Below, in pieces: positions 5,640 to 7,528 of a stretch of 7,528 nt of DNA. The stretch lies in contig CAKZLS010000425.1 of assembly GCA_937127205.1 (NCBI GenBank), positions 1-7,528 of the forward strand. The letters run 5' to 3'. Below the pieces are notes generated by a model. The model did not search any database and was not told where the DNA came from. It was given only the letters and a program-made list of their open reading frames with translations. Every line of letters starts with the position of its first letter. Within the stretch, counting starts at the first letter, position 1. The position numbers were made by a program, and so were the translations under genes. The stretch comes from an uncultured Rhodospirillales bacterium. Its GTDB lineage: Bacteria; Pseudomonadota; Alphaproteobacteria; Rhodospirillales; Defluviicoccaceae.

Positions 5640-7211
5640 GTGTCACCATCTGAAGACAACAAACGACGACAAGCGGGAAAAACGATCGACCTGCCGGCAT
5701 CGCAGCCTTTGGAACAACCGTCGAGTTCACCGAGCGCGACGATCTTTAAACAGAAATTCTTGGAGAACATCGGCTGGAGCGGGATCGGAATGGGTATCCG
5801 CGTCCTTTGCGTGGGCGGCACGCTCGCCCTCCTCAGCCGGATCGTAGACCCTGCAACCATGGGACTTTACGGCGTCGCCTGGGCCGCCGCGGCTCTTGGC
5901 CAAAACGTTGGCAGAAACGGTGCCGCGCAGGGGCTCATCGCCCTGCCGAAGTTGGAAACCGCTCACGTGGCCGCGGCCCATGTTTTAGCGGCACTATTGA
6001 GCATCACCATCGGATTGATGCTGGCATTCGCCTCACCGGCCGTGGAAGCGTTCTACGGAATGGAGGGGCTTGGCCACGCGTTTCTCATTGGCGGACTGTT
6101 TGTACCGCTGATGTGCCTTCCCGCCGCGGACCAGGCGGTTGCGCAAAAACAGCTGAACTTCAGCCGCCTTACGATCGTGCAGACCATCGCCATGGTCCTC
6201 GCCTCGATTACCGCGCTTATCGTCGCACTCGCAGGCTACCACTTGGTGAGCCTCTTTGCCCTACAAGGATGTGTCGGCCCCTATATGTTCTTGCTTTTCC
6301 GGCTTTCCGGTCAGCCGTTGGGCTTCAGTCGGTTCGGCATGGTCCACGTAAAGGATATTTGGCGGGTCGGCGGCCATTTGTCGCTGACCAGTGTGGCCGC
6401 CGTCTTGATGCAAAACCTTCCACAATTGATCATGGCGAAGTTTTTGTCGGCGGAGGCGCTTGGATTTTACACGTTCTGCTTTCGGATTATTCAGCTGATC
6501 GGCACGCAGCTGGGTGGCATGGTGTGGATGGTTATCTATCCCACGTTTTCCTCTATTCAGTCCGACATCGAGCGAGTGGGGCGGGCGTTTTTGTTTTCCG
6601 CTCGATATACCGCCTTTGCCCTTTTCCTGTGCCTGATGGTGCTCGTGGTGGCACCGGGACCCTTTCTTGAGCTTTTTGGTGGTGACCAGTGGGGCGGCGG
6701 CAGCCGTATCCTGTTGTTCCTGGCGATCATGCAAATGTTGGCGAGCTTGGGCTCGAACGTGTTTCCGACATTTCAAGCGATCGGCAAACCATCGGCCGGC
6801 TGGAGGTGGATGGTTTTCTTTTCGACCATTCAAGCGTCGATTGTATTTGTCCTCGCGAGGTATGGCGTGGAGGCGGTCGCGGTCGGGATGGCGGCGTCGG
6901 GGCTTGCCATGCCGTTGGCTCCCTTGTGGCTTTCCAGAGTCGTGGGCTTCCCATTCTCCGATTACGTTCGCAGCATGGCAGGCATCATCCTGCCTGTTCT
7001 GCCGGCGATCGCCATCGGGATGGTGATCGCTTCTTGGACCCAGAATCTCATCCCTCTTCTCGCTTTTGCCATCCCCGCCTGCGCTGCAGGAGCGATCTTC
7101 GTCGGATTGGTATTCGCCACGGACAGGCACCTGCGAGAAAACTTGGGCGCCGTAATTGCGTATGGACGTAAGCGCATGGCGCCGAGCCAGCGGGGCCACG
7201 GGCAACAATGA
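5640..7211 (+). CDS. Wzx-type polysaccharide repeat-unit flippase (MOP superfamily)
   Basis: This protein of about 523 residues should move undecaprenyl-diphosphate-linked oligosaccharides from the cytoplasmic to the periplasmic face of the inner membrane. It has a polar N-terminal tail of about 40 residues rich in Ser, Pro and Gln, then about 12-14 hydrophobic segments to near its C-terminus, which ends in a short basic tail. Family-like features include LSRIVDPATMGLYGVAWA near the first two helices and AKFLSAEALGFYTFCFRI in the middle, the paired 'x-ALGxY' pattern of the two halves of PST/MATE-like flippases. An in-frame TAG at 5628 forces the start to TTG 5634 or later. I prefer GTG 5640 because AGGG at 5629-5632 lies 7 bases before it, but TTG 5634 is possible and the first ATG is too deep, at the edge of helix 1. 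Its transported glycan is presumably the one begun by the transferase at 578. Start is uncertain; family is firm. Confidence 0.88.
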   Translation: MSPSEDNKRRQAGKTIDLPASQPLEQPSSSPSATIFKQKFLENIGWSGIGMGIRVLCVGGTLALLSRIVDPATMGLYGVAWAAAALGQNVGRNGAAQGLIALPKLETAHVAAAHVLAALLSITIGLMLAFASPAVEAFYGMEGLGHAFLIGGLFVPLMCLPAADQAVAQKQLNFSRLTIVQTIAMVLASITALIVALAGYHLVSLFALQGCVGPYMFLLFRLSGQPLGFSRFGMVHVKDIWRVGGHLSLTSVAAVLMQNLPQLIMAKFLSAEALGFYTFCFRIIQLIGTQLGGMVWMVIYPTFSSIQSDIERVGRAFLFSARYTAFALFLCLMVLVVAPGPFLELFGGDQWGGGSRILLFLAIMQMLASLGSNVFPTFQAIGKPSAGWRWMVFFSTIQASIVFVLARYGVEAVAVGMAASGLAMPLAPLWLSRVVGFPFSDYVRSMAGIILPVLPAIAIGMVIASWTQNLIPLLAFAIPACAAGAIFVGLVFATDRHLRENLGAVIAYGRKRMAPSQRGHGQQ

Positions 7212-7313
7212 TGGTTGGAACGGGCACAATTTGTGAAATCTTAGCGGAAAATTAGAACTCAGAATAGTATAAAATAGCACAATGCATCTTAAACTGGCCT
7301 TTTTCATAATTTA

Positions 7314-7336
7314 GTGAGCGTGTTACTCGCCCTTTT
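7314..7336 (+). terminator. Weak possible terminator after the flippase
   Basis: GTGAG at 7314-7318 can pair with CTCGC at 7326-7330 (one G-U pair) around a 7-base loop, followed by CC and four T. The stem is short and the T-run poor, so it is only a candidate for ending the flippase transcript about 100 bases after its stop. Confidence 0.22.
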
Positions 7337-7353
7337 CTATCTTATTCGCGACG

Positions 7354-7401
7354 CGGACACTTTTACAAATCAGGGCGTTCACTCTCAGCGAAATGTGTCC
7401 G
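7354..7401. repeat. Short inverted repeat CGGACAC/GTGTCCG
   Basis: CGGACAC at 7354-7360 is matched in reverse complement at 7395-7401, and both inner flanks are T/A-rich (TTTT inside the left arm, AAAT inside the right), so the imperfect match extends to about 11 bases. The spacing of 34 bases is too short for an insertion sequence but could be a relic of element ends, a regulator site or chance. Confidence 0.35.
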
Positions 7402-7528
7402 GGACGCTTCATCCTGACTCAACATCCTGCATTGAGAACTGTGCATTCAAGCAACGCGCTCAACCAAATTGGAATTTGAAGTCGATGAATTTTCGCTTAA
7501 TCGGTATGATCGCTGTTCGAGTTAAATT

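Larger units (their letters stand above)
7212..7528. other. AT-rich downstream region
   Basis: No supported gene is present in these 317 bases, which are clearly richer in A and T than the flippase gene. Visible elements are an 11-mer palindrome CACAATTTGTG at 7225-7235, a weak hairpin before T residues (listed separately), and an inverted pair CGGACAC/GTGTCCG at 7354-7360 and 7395-7401. An ATG at 7485 opens a frame of 14 codons (starting MNFRLIGMIAV) that runs off the window. It has only a weak GGAA at 7471-7474 upstream, so it might be the start of a next gene but is too short to call. Confidence 0.45.

Noticed and set aside
6261..7307. 348-codon minus-strand frame opposite the flippase
   Set aside because: Low-complexity charged composition, no domain or binding site, and exactly opposite a well-supported membrane protein gene.

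Overview
This window is part of a cell-surface polysaccharide locus. Five genes lie on the + strand and none is supported on the - strand. Protein families and moderately high-GC coding DNA suggest a proteobacterium, most likely an alphaproteobacterium. That is inferred from how the proteins read; no marker gene is present.

Layout: 1-577 is AT-richer DNA with no convincing gene. 578-2053 encodes a membrane sugar-1-phosphate transferase of the WcaJ/ExoY type, which loads the first sugar onto undecaprenyl phosphate. It overlaps by 11 bases a UDP-glucuronate decarboxylase gene (2043-3089), which makes UDP-xylose. After a 340-base gap comes a Gfo/Idh/MocA-family NAD(P)-dependent oxidoreductase (from 3430), then a SIS-domain sugar-phosphate isomerase related to GmhA (4530-5099). 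A 534-base gap precedes a polytopic Wzx-type flippase (about 5640-7211). The last 317 bases are AT-rich and hold no recognisable gene.

Together the genes cover three steps of a Wzx-dependent pathway: starting the lipid-linked repeat unit, making precursors (UDP-xylose and possibly a modified or heptose-like sugar), and flipping the finished unit across the inner membrane. No glycosyltransferase, polymerase or export protein is in view, so the locus is incomplete here or scattered.

The most notable observation is an in-frame TGA at codon 300 of the oxidoreductase gene. The same frame stays open for 55 more codons, and these read as the normal C-terminal end of the family. The gene therefore appears broken by one nonsense change (probably TGG to TGA), or the base is a sequencing error. 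Other points are a 16-bp tandem repeat that starts inside the 3' end of the isomerase gene and puts TAA in all three forward frames, unusual residues at the expected metal-ligand positions of that isomerase, and a G8 tract just upstream of the flippase start. I see no evidence for a wholly new type of system.
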